Below the pieces are notes generated by a model, which was not told where the DNA came from, made no database searches, and saw nothing but the letters and a program-made list of their open reading frames with translations. From assembly GCF_030063475.1 (NCBI RefSeq), contig NZ_JASIRT010000025.1, positions 1 to 64,000 of the forward strand: DNA of 64,000 bases, read 5' to 3'. Source of the DNA: Roseomonas sp. E05. Its GTDB lineage: Bacteria > Pseudomonadota > Alphaproteobacteria > Acetobacterales > Acetobacteraceae. The position numbers and the translations under genes are program-made. Shown here in pieces: positions 32,649 to 40,654 of the stretch (its first letter is position 1; every line of letters starts with the position of its first letter).

Positions 32649-33077
32649 GGGTTTTTCTCTCCGTCCCGCTACGCTTCGCCGATCAGGGACCGGCTAGGCC
32701 GGCCGGTGGATAACCGCCGGCGCCTTGCTGCTCGTTTAGAATTTTTTCGCTCTTTAAGCTAGATGCAAAAATTGCCGCCAGCGGAAGATTTTTTTCCAAC
32801 CCGTTTTCGCAGGAGAGAAGCTCCGGCCGGGGAAGGACGAGGAAGATCAAAGGGTAATCCGTTCGGATAGGCCGATAGTTCAAGATCTCGTTCACCATGT
32901 TCTCAAACCCCGGAATAGCCGTGCGGATCCCGCGATGCTAAACATCATGAGCTTTCTGGTGAAAAACGCATTTCGCGCAGCGAGGCAGGTCGCGCGAACT
33001 CCCATCCACGGGCACTGGCAGCCGGAATGCGCCAGACGCCCGATCCCCCGTCCCTGCAGGAAGGAGAATCCCTCCCC
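32649..33077. other. AT-rich 429-base gap with degenerate promoter elements
   Basis: No convincing gene. On the minus strand it holds GCGAAAAAAT (32741-32750, followed by TCTAAACGAGC) and TGCGAAAACGG (near 32813-32821), both aimed at the double ParB-like gene. Around 32740-32800 the base composition is clearly more AT-rich than the surroundings. On the plus strand GTGAAAAACGCATTTCGC near 32959 could serve the gene at 33078. Confidence 0.45.
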
Positions 33078-33404
33078 ATGACCGGATCCGCCCCCTTCTT
33101 CGTCAACCACACCATCCGGCTGAGCCGGGCCGAGGTGCTTGAAGCCCTGCGCGGCGCCGCGCTGGCGCGGGCGCGCGAGGCGCTGCGCCTGGTAGAGCCC
33201 GCCCCGCGCGGCGTGGAGATGGAAACCCGCCTGCTCTCCGGCTCGGTGGTGGAGATCGACGGCGCCACCATCGTGATCGAGGGTCGACTGCCGGACGACC
33301 TCGTGGCCCTGCTGCGCGCTGCACCGACCGCCACTGTTCCGGCCGCTGCCCCCCCTGCCGCGGCGATGGCCGAGCCGGTGGGCGAGCCGTTGGTCGCCGC
33401 CTGA
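33078..33404 (+). CDS. Unknown 108-residue protein
   Basis: The ATG at 33078 follows an AAGGAG box. The product has a helix-rich first half (HTIRLSRAEVLEALRGAALARAREALRLVEP), then beta strands (METRLLSGSVVEIDGATIVIEGRLPDDLVALL) and an Ala/Pro-rich tail. No family is recognised. It is monocistronic: a hairpin terminator follows and the next gene has its own element. Confidence 0.55.
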   Translation: MTGSAPFFVNHTIRLSRAEVLEALRGAALARAREALRLVEPAPRGVEMETRLLSGSVVEIDGATIVIEGRLPDDLVALLRAAPTATVPAAAPPAAAMAEPVGEPLVAA

Positions 33405-33418
33405 CGGCGCGGCCGGGT

Positions 33419-33450
33419 CGCGCCCCCGCAGAGGGGCGCGGCGCTTTTCC
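33419..33450 (+). terminator. Intrinsic terminator after the gene at 33078
   Basis: Stem CGCGCCCC / GGGGCGCG (8 bp) with a six-base loop, followed by GCGCTTTTCC. It starts 14 bases after the stop codon. Confidence 0.6.
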
Positions 33451-33499
33451 GGCCTGCTTCCATGGCGCCGGCTATCCTGTGCGATGGCGTTCATGGTTT

Positions 33500-33507
33500 T
33501 GCGAAAT
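33500..33507 (+). promoter_or_regulatory. TGCGAAAT element upstream of the recombinase-like gene
   Basis: A shortened form of the common element (TTTTGCGAAATACTAC), 138 bases before the ATG at 33638. Confidence 0.4.
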
Positions 33508-33637
33508 ACTACAAATCTGCCGGTTTGCGCGCCTCCTGCTGGGGCTCGGCCGCATTTTGCGGCGCCGATCGCATAAGCCTCTTGCCTTGGCCCGCCCGGA
33601 TCGGTCTTTTGCTCGCGGGAATGTGAGGTTGGCAAAA

Positions 33638-34549
33638 ATGCTGACGCGCGTGCGGCCAGGACAGGATGGAAACTGGCAGGTGCTGGTGGGCCAAGGCGCC
33701 CTGGGCTTCAGCCGTGACGCCTTTCCCGACCGCGCCGCGGCCGAGGACTGGGCAGCGCGGGCCTGTCTGGCCGCCCGCCAGTGTACCATCCGCATCGGCA
33801 GCAAGCGCTTTCTCGGCACTGCTGCCGAGGCGCTCCGCCGCTGGGCGATCGACCAGGGCACCCTGCCGCGCGCCGAGGGAGGCACCCAGGTTGCGCCGCT
33901 GCAGCGCCTGGCGCCGCTGCTGGAAGATCCCGACTGCGCTCTGCCTCTGGCGGTGCTGCTGCCTGATGATCTGGCGGCCCTGCGCCGCCGCCGCCTGACC
34001 GCGCTGCAAAGCCCTGCCGCCATGCTGGCCGAGCAGGCCGCCTTGGCCGCGGCGCTGGAGCAGTTCCGCGATTTCCATTTGCCGGCCCTGGACGACCCCT
34101 TCACCGAGATTGCGCCCGACGGGCTGTGCGTGCTGGACGAGCCGAGCTGCGCGCAGGCCATTGGCTGGGCCGGGCAGAAGAGCGAGGCCTGGGGGCGCCT
34201 CGTTGCGCTGGTGCTGACCACGGGCGCTCCGATTCCGGCGCTGTGCGCCACCTGCTGCGGGCACGCGGATGCCCGAAGCGGCCGCCTGCACCTGCCGGGC
34301 GGCCTCGTGCTGACGCCGCCGCCCGACCTGTTCCCTGACCCCGGCAATCCGCCGGAAGCGCCGCTGCTGCCCGGTCTGCAGGAGGCCGGAACGGTGGAGG
34401 AGGGGATGCGGGAGATCGGTAACCGCTTGCAGCGCCCGGGATTGCGTCCGGAAGCGCTGCAGCTGACGGCCCTGGTGGGCGCCCTGAACCAGGGGCAGCA
34501 TCTGGATGAGATCCTTCTCCTCGCCGGCGTCACGGAGGCGGCGCAGTAG
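33638..34549 (+). CDS. Tyrosine-recombinase-like protein lacking catalytic residues
   Basis: This encodes 303 residues from the ATG at 33638. The N-terminus resembles integrase arm and core-binding parts. LVALVLTTGAPIPALCATCCGHADARSGRLHLPGG near residues 188-222 follows the pattern of the box I region of tyrosine recombinases, and LQLTALVGALNQGQHLDEILLLAGVTEAAQ at the end follows the box II region. The catalytic Arg after the TG pair, the HxxR and the final Tyr are not present. It is likely a dead integrase reused as a DNA-binding protein. This is an inference from pattern only. Confidence 0.5.
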   Translation: MLTRVRPGQDGNWQVLVGQGALGFSRDAFPDRAAAEDWAARACLAARQCTIRIGSKRFLGTAAEALRRWAIDQGTLPRAEGGTQVAPLQRLAPLLEDPDCALPLAVLLPDDLAALRRRRLTALQSPAAMLAEQAALAAALEQFRDFHLPALDDPFTEIAPDGLCVLDEPSCAQAIGWAGQKSEAWGRLVALVLTTGAPIPALCATCCGHADARSGRLHLPGGLVLTPPPDLFPDPGNPPEAPLLPGLQEAGTVEEGMREIGNRLQRPGLRPEALQLTALVGALNQGQHLDEILLLAGVTEAAQ

Positions 34550-34571
34550 GGTGGTTTGTCGCCATAGATTG

Positions 34572-34580
34572 TGCGAAAAA
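34572..34580 (+). promoter_or_regulatory. TGCGAAAAA element upstream of the bactofilin gene
   Basis: Exact copy 91 bases before the ATG. A second element with one mismatch (CGCGAAAAAA, 34595-34604) follows after 14 bases and runs into AGTAGAAGGG. A double site like that before the gene at 10553. Confidence 0.6.
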
Positions 34581-34662
34581 TATTGCGTGTGATGCGCGAA
34601 AAAAGTAGAAGGGCTTGGCGGTGCGGCCCACCTGCACCGGGCCTCCTAGAACGGGATTGCAC

Positions 34663-35448
34663 ATGAGCTTCTTTGGAAAGCCCAGCGGTGGAGAGCCGCG
34701 TATCACCTACGAACGCATCGACCTCGGAGCCGAGCCGCTCGGAGATCTGGCGGAGCCGCTGCCCGTCACCGCTGCAGCGCGGAGCCCGGCGGAGCGCCTG
34801 GAGCCGCGCATCGAGCGAGCGAAAAACAGCCATGAAGCCCGGGCCGAGGCCGGCATGATGCTGGTGGCCGCCGACAGTGAGGTGGAAGGCCGGCTGCGCA
34901 GCCGCGGCGCGGTGCGCGTCGAGGGCGTGCTGCGCGGCACCCTGCATGCCCCCCTGCTGCTGCTGGAGCCGGGCGGGCTGGTCGAAGGCACGGTGCATGT
35001 CGAGCGCGCGCGCCTCTGCGGCACGCTGCGCGGCACTGTGATCGCCCGGGAAGTGGAAGTGACCCGCACCGCTGCGCTGGATGCCGAGCTGGTCTATGAC
35101 GAGATCAGCATCGAGCGCGGTGCACGGGTGCGCGGCCTGCACCGCCAGCGTGACCCCGAGCCGCCGGCCGAGCCGGCGCCGGCTGCCGAGGCTGCACTGA
35201 CGCCGGCCGAGCCGGAGGAGACCGGGGCGGATATGCCGGACCCGGCGCTTCTGTCAGCCGCAGCTGCCAGCACGGCGGCTCTGGTGGCGGAGGCCGAGGC
35301 GGCCCTGCAGGAGCTGGCGCAGGCCACCCAGGCTGCTGCGGGCGCGGTAACCGAACTGGCGCAGGACGGCATCAAGGACCTGGTCGAGCTGGAAGCTGAG
35401 CTGCGCGACACGCCGGAGAAGATCCTGCGCGACACGCTGGCCGCCTGA
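34663..35448 (+). CDS. Bactofilin (polymer-forming cytoskeletal protein)
   Basis: Bactofilins polymerise without nucleotide and position envelope proteins. The 261-residue product has a central bactofilin domain at about residues 65-165 of short repeated beta-helix turns (VEGRLRSRGAVRVEGVLRGTL, EGTVHVERARLCGTLRGTVIAREVEV, AALDAELVYDEISIERGARVRG). It is flanked by a polar head and a long acidic, Ala-rich tail with a coiled-coil end. Its promoter element and place among flagellar genes suggest a role in placing the flagellum or related envelope parts. Confidence 0.88.
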   Translation: MSFFGKPSGGEPRITYERIDLGAEPLGDLAEPLPVTAAARSPAERLEPRIERAKNSHEARAEAGMMLVAADSEVEGRLRSRGAVRVEGVLRGTLHAPLLLLEPGGLVEGTVHVERARLCGTLRGTVIAREVEVTRTAALDAELVYDEISIERGARVRGLHRQRDPEPPAEPAPAAEAALTPAEPEETGADMPDPALLSAAAASTAALVAEAEAALQELAQATQAAAGAVTELAQDGIKDLVELEAELRDTPEKILRDTLAA

Positions 35449-35472
35449 CGGCCAGCTCTCTCCGAAGATCGA

Positions 35473-35499
35473 AGCGTCCGCGGCATTGCCGCGGACGCT
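35473..35499 (+). terminator. Hairpin between convergent genes
   Basis: Twelve-bp perfect stem AGCGTCCGCGGC / GCCGCGGACGCT with loop ATT, 24 bases past the bactofilin stop, followed by a pyrimidine-rich stretch. It may also serve the gene at 35970. Confidence 0.65.
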
Positions 35500-35526
35500 C
35501 CGGCCTTTCCCCTCCCGGCCGGACGC

Positions 35527-35970
35527 CTAGCGGTACAGCGGCGTCAGCCCGGGATAGGGGATCTCCGCCAGTCCGCGCTCCCGCAGCAGCCGGTTGGCGG
35601 CGCGGGCCACCTCCTTCGGCCCGGCCTGGAAGCCGTCCAGCACATAATAGCCATTGCGCAGTGGCCGCACGCGGCTGCCCAGCAGTCCGCAGGCATACTG
35701 CAGCGGCGTCATGTCCTCATCCGCCTCCTTGAAGCCGCCGATGAACGGCGACTGCTCATCGCTCTTGCTGGCGCGGCTCAGCACGCGCTTGGCACGGCGC
35801 TGGGCGTACCAGGGCTCGATCCCGAAGGCGCGCGCCAGGGTGTTCACATCCTCTCCGGCCAGCAGGCGGCGATCGAACTCGCCCCGCAGCTCGACCGCCA
35901 GGGCACGCCGACGAACCTGCTGCCGCCGCTTCGGTCTGAATTCCATCGACCGGCTTTCATCCTCGCCCAC
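35527..35970 (-). CDS. Possible helix-turn-helix protein
   Basis: This encodes 147 residues (or 139 from the ATG at 35946). A basic N-terminus (FRPKRRQQVRRRALAVELRGEF) is followed by LLAGEDVNTLARAFGIEPWYAQRRAKRVLSRA, which has the spacing of a helix-turn-helix. The C-terminal half (TPLQYACGLLGSRVRPLRNGYYVLDGFQAGPKEVARAANRLLRERGL) is also compact and basic. It is divergent from the flgJ-chaperone-flagellin block with a TGCGAAAAT element in between. A local transcription regulator is a reasonable guess. Confidence 0.5.
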   Translation of the reverse strand: MGEDESRSMEFRPKRRQQVRRRALAVELRGEFDRRLLAGEDVNTLARAFGIEPWYAQRRAKRVLSRASKSDEQSPFIGGFKEADEDMTPLQYACGLLGSRVRPLRNGYYVLDGFQAGPKEVARAANRLLRERGLAEIPYPGLTPLYR

Positions 35971-36071
35971 GGCGTCGGTTCCTCATTCCCGCATCTCGCG
36001 GTTTGGGTTCTGCTCCTTCTGGAGGCGCAAGGAGCCGTCGCTTCTCGAGGCCGGGTTGATGCCGGATGTTA

Positions 36072-36080
36072 TGCGAAAAT
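36072..36080 (+). promoter_or_regulatory. TGCGAAAAT element upstream of the flgJ-type gene
   Basis: One A shorter than the common form, 82 bases before the ATG at 36154, followed by TTGCTGATGGCTCGCTAATAT. GCTAAT is a possible -10. Confidence 0.55.
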
Positions 36081-36153
36081 TTGCTGATGGCTCGCTAATA
36101 TCGGGGCTGACGCGCAGCAAAATCATGCTGCTCCGAGCAGGAGGCCGGACCCG

Positions 36154-36417
36154 ATGGAGCCTGTAACCCTTTCACACGCGCCGCAGACGCGGCAGTTGGC
36201 GCGGCAGCTGGAGACGAGTTTCGCGGCCGAGCTGCTGCGCGCGGCGCGTCCGCAGCAGAAGGCAGGTGGCCTCGCCGGGCGCGGTGCGGGCGGCGATGCC
36301 TTCGACAGCTTCATGGATGAGGCGCTGGGTGCGGCCATGGCCGCCCGTGGCGGGCTGGGCCTGGCGCCGGCGCTGGAGAAGGCGATCGCCGGCCGCAGCC
36401 AGGGGGTGCCGCGATGA
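36154..36417 (+). CDS. flgJ: FlgJ rod-binding domain protein
   Basis: This encodes 87 residues that match only the N-terminal rod-binding domain of FlgJ: QLARQLETSFAAELLRAARPQ, then GDAFDSFMDEALGAAMAARGGLGLAPALEKAI. In enteric bacteria this part caps the growing rod and is fused to a muramidase. Here the muramidase is separate (9188). The next gene starts inside its stop codon (ATGA). Confidence 0.85.
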   Translation: MEPVTLSHAPQTRQLARQLETSFAAELLRAARPQQKAGGLAGRGAGGDAFDSFMDEALGAAMAARGGLGLAPALEKAIAGRSQGVPR

Positions 36418-36788
36418 GCGCGCTGCTGGAAGCCGCCAGCCGGCTGCGAATGGTGCTGCTGCAGGAAGCGGCGGCGGCGCGGCAGGCGATGCTGCCCGAG
36501 CTGGTGCAGCTGATCGGCGAGAAGCGGCTGGCGCTCTCGGACCTTGCCGCGGCTGGCGTGCCGCAGAGCGAGGTCGAGCGGCAGGCCATCGCCGCCATGA
36601 TGCGCGCGGCGGAGGAGAACGCGCTGGCGCTGGGTGCCGTGGCCGGCGCGCTGGAAGGCGTGCGCGAGCGGCTGCGGCGCGATGTCTCGGAAGCCGCCGA
36701 TCCCGGCCTCTACGGCCCCGCCGCCGCCGGCGCGCGGCGGCGGCCGCTGCGCCATACCCTGGCCGCCAGCCTGGACCAGCAGGCGTGA
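36414..36788 (+). CDS. FlgN-like flagellar export chaperone
   Basis: This encodes 124 residues, a helical, charged protein (LEAASRLRMVLLQEAAAARQAMLPELVQLIGEKRLALSDL, then VERQAIAAMMRAAEENALALGAVAGALEGVRERLRRDV). Size, the two long helices and the YGPAA-type C-terminus are like FlgN, the chaperone of FlgK and FlgL. It is coupled to the flgJ-type gene by a 4-base overlap. The call rests on pattern and position. Confidence 0.7.
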   Translation: MSALLEAASRLRMVLLQEAAAARQAMLPELVQLIGEKRLALSDLAAAGVPQSEVERQAIAAMMRAAEENALALGAVAGALEGVRERLRRDVSEAADPGLYGPAAAGARRRPLRHTLAASLDQQA

Positions 36789-36841
36789 GCTTCCCGCGCG
36801 GCCTGCGGTGGCCCGGACGTCGTTCGAGGCACCGATTGGCT

Positions 36842-36850
36842 TGCGAAAAA
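36842..36850 (+). promoter_or_regulatory. TGCGAAAAA element upstream of the flagellin gene
   Basis: Exact copy 122 bases before the flagellin ATG, followed by TTTTGCCTGGACGCTAGAAATGCC. TTGCGA and TAGAAA lie 18 bases apart, near sigma-70 spacing. This leaves a leader of about 90 bases, where FlbT could act. Confidence 0.65.
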
Positions 36851-36963
36851 TTTTGCCTGGACGCTAGAAATGCCTGCCGCAGTCGGACCGACTCTGGGCC
36901 GTGCGCAGCGAGATCCGCGTCAGAAGGCGCTCCCCAGAACCGGAACCCTTGAAGGGCGCAATT

Positions 36964-39180
36964 ATGGTCAGCTCGATTCTCACCAATAACGGCGCGATGA
37001 CGGCGCTGCAGTCGCTGAAGGCGACCCAGAAGAACCTGCTCGACACGCAGAACCGCATCTCCACCGGCCTGAAGGTGGGCACGGCGAAGGACAACGCGGC
37101 GACCTGGGCCGTGGCGACCTCGATGCGCAGCGACATCGCCAACTTCAAGCAGGTCAGCGAGAACCTCTCGGTCTCTTCCGGCGTGGTGAAGACCGCCTCG
37201 ACCGGCACCGAGCAGATCGCCGACCTGATCTCCAAGATCCGCGAGCAGGTCACCTCTGTTCAGGACGGCGTGAAGGACGCCGCGACGGTTCAGGCCACGA
37301 TCGACGAGTATGTCGGCCAGATCCGGGGCATCGTCGACAGCGCCTCCTACAAGGGCGTGAACCTGATCAACAACAGCCAGAGCGGCAACACGCAGATCCT
37401 GGCGTCCGTCAATGCAGACGGCGATGCCCTCACTCCGGCCTACATTTCGGTTTCGGCCCAGAACCTGACGATGGATGATTCCGGCTTGCTTGCTGGTCTC
37501 GCCTCGCTGACGGTTGAGGACCGCGTGGCCAAATACTCCTATGGCGCGCCGTCGGTGACCGGCACCTTCGACAACGGCGACAAGCTGAGCTTTACCTTCA
37601 GCGTGAATGGTACGGAGCGCACCGCGGAGTGGACGGCCGCCGGCACTGAGAGTGGCGCGCAGGCGCTCGCCAGCCTCGCCGCCGAGATCAACGAGACGGC
37701 AGGCACAGGTAACGGCTCCATTGCCTCCATCGTCAACGGCAAGTTGGTGGTCGATGCCGGCGCTGCCACGGACGTGGTGACCTTCGATGGCGATACTGCC
37801 CTCGCAGTCGCTTACGACGCCAACAATGACATCACCCTTGCCACGCCGGTGGATGAAAACCCGCCGAAGCCGAAGTACTCCTTCGCACTGCCTGCTACGG
37901 CCCCGACGGCGAGCGATGTTTACAGCTTCACCTTTAAGGTGGCGGGCGAGGATGTCGAGGCTACCTACACGGTCAAGAACAACGACAGCGCAGCGGATGT
38001 CATCACCGGCCTGAAGAACGCCATCAACCAGGCGGCCGGCACCGGCAACAAGATCGCCTCCGTCAACGCCGACGGTAAGCTCGTGGTCGATGCAGCCGTG
38101 GCGACGAATGAGGTGGAGTTCGACGGTGACTACGCGCTGTCGCGCATCACGGCCACCGGCACTGCCGTGACGCCGACCACCAGCGGCAGCTTCACCTATG
38201 CCGTTCCGACCGCCGGCACCGCGGCTGCGGGCGAGACGCTCAGCTTTGCCTTCACCGTCAACGGCGCTTCCGTGACGGCGACGACCGCGGCCGCTGCCGG
38301 CGGCGAGACGCCGCTGGCCATGATGACGGCCCTGGCCAACGAGATCAACGACCGGGCGGATGGCGTGGACGACGGCAACAATGCCGCGGGCATCGTTGCG
38401 ACTGTCGACGGCTCAGGCAACCTGACCATCAACGCGGCCGATGCGACCGGCGGCTACAACGTCGTGCTTGGCGGTGCGCTCGGCGATCTGACCCAGGCAG
38501 GCGGCGCTGGCCTGACGCTTTCGGCGGTGGCGCCTACTGACAACACGGCCACGGACAACCTTTACCGCCAGAAGTTCGGCTTCCCGATCAGCAACGCGAC
38601 CAACGATGTCTATGAATTCGCCTTCAGCGTGGCCGGCGTGGCCAAGACGGCGAAGGTGACGGTGGAGGCCGGTCAGACGCGCGCCGAGGTGATGGGCGCC
38701 CTGGCCAATGCGATCAACGAGGAGGCCGGCAGCACCATTGCCTCCGTCCTCGATGAGAGCGGCACCGCCTTCCTGTTCGTGGATGCCGAGGACTCCACCA
38801 CCGGTACCGTCCAGTACACCGCGGCGTCTGCTCTGACCTACAGCACCCATGCCGAGAACGTTTCTACCCCGACTGAGCTGACGCCCGCCTCCAGCACTGA
38901 CTACTCGGACCTGCTGGCGACGCTGAAGACGGCGGAGAACGCGGTGCTCTCCGCCGGCGCGGCCTTCGGTGCGGCGCAGACCCGCATCGACCTGCAGAAG
39001 GACTTCATGGACAAGCTGGTCGACACCCTGACCAGCGGCGTCGGCGCCCTGGTGGATGCCGACATGTCCGAGGAGGCCGCCCGCCTGCAGGCCCTGCAGG
39101 TGCAGGAGCAGCTCGGCACCCAGGCGCTCTCGATCGCCAACCAGGCGCCGCAGAGCATCCTGTCGCTGTTCCGCGGCTGA
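36964..39180 (+). CDS. fliC: Flagellin with a large repeated central region
   Basis: Flagellin forms the filament. The 738-residue product keeps the conserved ends: MVSSILTNNGAMTALQSLKATQKNLLDTQNRISTGLKV at the start and QVQEQLGTQALSIANQAPQSILSLFRG-type sequence at the end. The centre holds four related units of about 100-115 residues at about 191-297, 305-405, 410-525 and 538-640, each with a YSF/F(T/A)F-V(N/A)G strand, an EIN/AIN helix and an IASV-(D/N)G-L-V/I-A-D end. Ordinary alphaproteobacterial flagellins have 270-500 residues, so the exposed domains are greatly enlarged. Confidence 0.96.
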   Translation: MVSSILTNNGAMTALQSLKATQKNLLDTQNRISTGLKVGTAKDNAATWAVATSMRSDIANFKQVSENLSVSSGVVKTASTGTEQIADLISKIREQVTSVQDGVKDAATVQATIDEYVGQIRGIVDSASYKGVNLINNSQSGNTQILASVNADGDALTPAYISVSAQNLTMDDSGLLAGLASLTVEDRVAKYSYGAPSVTGTFDNGDKLSFTFSVNGTERTAEWTAAGTESGAQALASLAAEINETAGTGNGSIASIVNGKLVVDAGAATDVVTFDGDTALAVAYDANNDITLATPVDENPPKPKYSFALPATAPTASDVYSFTFKVAGEDVEATYTVKNNDSAADVITGLKNAINQAAGTGNKIASVNADGKLVVDAAVATNEVEFDGDYALSRITATGTAVTPTTSGSFTYAVPTAGTAAAGETLSFAFTVNGASVTATTAAAAGGETPLAMMTALANEINDRADGVDDGNNAAGIVATVDGSGNLTINAADATGGYNVVLGGALGDLTQAGGAGLTLSAVAPTDNTATDNLYRQKFGFPISNATNDVYEFAFSVAGVAKTAKVTVEAGQTRAEVMGALANAINEEAGSTIASVLDESGTAFLFVDAEDSTTGTVQYTAASALTYSTHAENVSTPTELTPASSTDYSDLLATLKTAENAVLSAGAAFGAAQTRIDLQKDFMDKLVDTLTSGVGALVDADMSEEAARLQALQVQEQLGTQALSIANQAPQSILSLFRG

Positions 39181-39188
39181 TCCCGACG

Positions 39189-39248
39189 GGGGCGCGGCCG
39201 GTGCCGCGCCCCATCCCCAGGAGGGAGGCCCCGGCCGCGCGGCCGGGG
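39189..39248 (+). terminator. Two GC hairpins after the flagellin gene
   Basis: The first has a 10-bp stem GGGGCGCGGC / GCCGCGCCCC (39189-39212, loop CGGT). The second is a perfect 20-bp palindrome CCCCGGCCGC / GCGGCCGGGG (39229-39248). They lie in the 143-base gap before flaF and may terminate or stabilise the flagellin message. Confidence 0.55.
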
Positions 39249-39323
39249 TCATTTCCCGAAGCATTGCCCAAGGCACCCGCGCCTCGCCCTGTTCCGGCCC
39301 AGGCGTGACTGAGGAAGAATCCG

Positions 39324-39749
39324 ATGCTGAGCGTCATCCAGGAAGCCCCCTCGCCCGCGCCCGTCATGCGGCCGCGCGGCATCGCCGCCGCCTACAGCTC
39401 CGTCATCCGCGGCACCGAAGACCCGCGCGAGATCGAGTACCGCGTGCTGGCCCGGGCCACCGCCCTGCTGGAAAGCGCCAGCCTCCCCACCGCCGGCCCT
39501 GCCGACCTGCCCACCGCCATCCATGAGAACCGCATGGTCTGGACCGCCTTCGTGGCCGACCTGGCGGCACCGGAGAATGGCTGGGAGGTGGCGGTGAAGG
39601 CCCGCCTGCTCTCCCTGGCGCGCTGGATCTTCGCGGAGAGCGACCGCGTGGTCCGCGAGAACAAGCCGTTGCATGCACTGATCGACGTCAACCGCGCCGT
39701 CATGGCCGGCCTGAAGCCCGGCACCACGGTCCAGCCGGAAGCCAGCTGA
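39324..39749 (+). CDS. flaF: Flagellar biosynthesis regulator FlaF
   Basis: FlaF is needed for flagellin synthesis or secretion in alphaproteobacteria and acts with FlbT. The 141-residue product shows AAYSSVIRGTEDPREIEYRVLARATALLE, NRMVWTAFVADLAAPENGWEVAVKARLLSLARWI and the end LIDVNRAVMAGL, all usual for FlaF. Its stop codon shares a base with the flbT start. It follows the flagellin gene after two hairpins. Confidence 0.92.
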   Translation: MLSVIQEAPSPAPVMRPRGIAAAYSSVIRGTEDPREIEYRVLARATALLESASLPTAGPADLPTAIHENRMVWTAFVADLAAPENGWEVAVKARLLSLARWIFAESDRVVRENKPLHALIDVNRAVMAGLKPGTTVQPEAS

Positions 39750-40258
39750 TGTCCCTGATCCTGAAGCTCGCTCCCGGCGAGCGCCTGTTCATCAACGGTG
39801 CCGTGGTCACCAATGGCGACCGCCGGGCCTACCTGATGGTGGAAACCCGGGCGCAGATCGTCCGCGAGAAGGACGTGATGCTGCCGGAGGACGCCGTCAC
39901 CCCGGTGCGCCGCGCCTATTTCGCCGCGCAGAACGTGCTGCTGAACGCGCAGCCGGCGCTCGGCTCGATGGAGGCCTTCCACGAGCACATGGCGCGGCTG
40001 CGCACCGTCTTCATCAAGCGCGAGCACGTGCAGCAGCTTGACGAGGCGGAGCAGCACATGCGCGAGGGCAACACCTATCGCGCCCTCTCGGCCCTGCGCG
40101 ATCTGGTGCTGTACGAATCCGCGCTGCTCGACATGGAGCCGCCCCCGCGCTTCCGCCGCAGCGGCCCCGCGCAGCGCGCGGAGGCGGTGGAAGGGGTACC
40201 GGTGCAGAGCAGTACGCTGCGTCTGCCGGCCGGCGGGAGTGAGGCACACTCGGGCTGA
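39749..40258 (+). CDS. flbT: Flagellin mRNA regulator FlbT
   Basis: FlbT is known from Caulobacter as a post-transcriptional regulator that binds flagellin mRNA. The 169-residue product has the usual FlbT order: LILKLAPGERLFINGAVVTNGDRRAYLMVETRAQIVREKDVM, then RRAYFAAQNVLLN and GNTYRALSALRDLVLYESALLD. The C-terminal 40 residues are variable. Its overlap with flaF (TGATG) implies coupled translation. Confidence 0.95.
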   Translation: MSLILKLAPGERLFINGAVVTNGDRRAYLMVETRAQIVREKDVMLPEDAVTPVRRAYFAAQNVLLNAQPALGSMEAFHEHMARLRTVFIKREHVQQLDEAEQHMREGNTYRALSALRDLVLYESALLDMEPPPRFRRSGPAQRAEAVEGVPVQSSTLRLPAGGSEAHSG

Positions 40259-40342
40259 CGCGGAGTCTTCAATCTGCGGTAGAAACGGATCGAATCAGAA
40301 GCCTCCTCCCTCGGCTATGCGAAAGGCAAGGAACATCCGCCG

Positions 40343-40654
40343 ATGATCGATCCCACTCCGGCGCTGAAGCCGCGCAATGGCAGCGCCGAGGCGCCCGCCA
40401 CGCCCGCCGCGCGTCCCGAGGCGGAGGACCCCAAGGCTCCTGCCAGCTCCGGCGAGGTGCAGACCGCAGAACGGCAGAAGCAGGTCGTCCCCGCCGGTCC
40501 GACCTTTGACGTGCGCCTGGATGGCGAGACCATGCGGCTCTATTCCGAGCTGCGCGATCCGGTGACCGACCGTGTGCTGATGCGCCTGCCTGCCGGCTAC
40601 GAGCCGGGCGAGGACGAGCCGCCGGGCGCGCCCGGCGTCTCGACCGAAGCATGA
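40343..40654 (+). CDS. FlaG-like protein
   Basis: This encodes 103 residues. The first 55 are polar and Pro/Ala-rich. The end (TFDVRLDGETMRLYSELRDPVTDRVLMRLPAGYEPG) follows the compact FlaG pattern of a beta strand, a DP-T turn and an RLP end. FlaG is a short filament-associated protein of uncertain role. It overlaps the DUF1217 gene as ATGA. Confidence 0.65.
   Translation: MIDPTPALKPRNGSAEAPATPAARPEAEDPKAPASSGEVQTAERQKQVVPAGPTFDVRLDGETMRLYSELRDPVTDRVLMRLPAGYEPGEDEPPGAPGVSTEA

Noticed and set aside
33638-34549. Active integrase of a mobile island
   Set aside because: No catalytic Arg/His/Tyr, no attachment-site repeats or neighbouring mobile genes.
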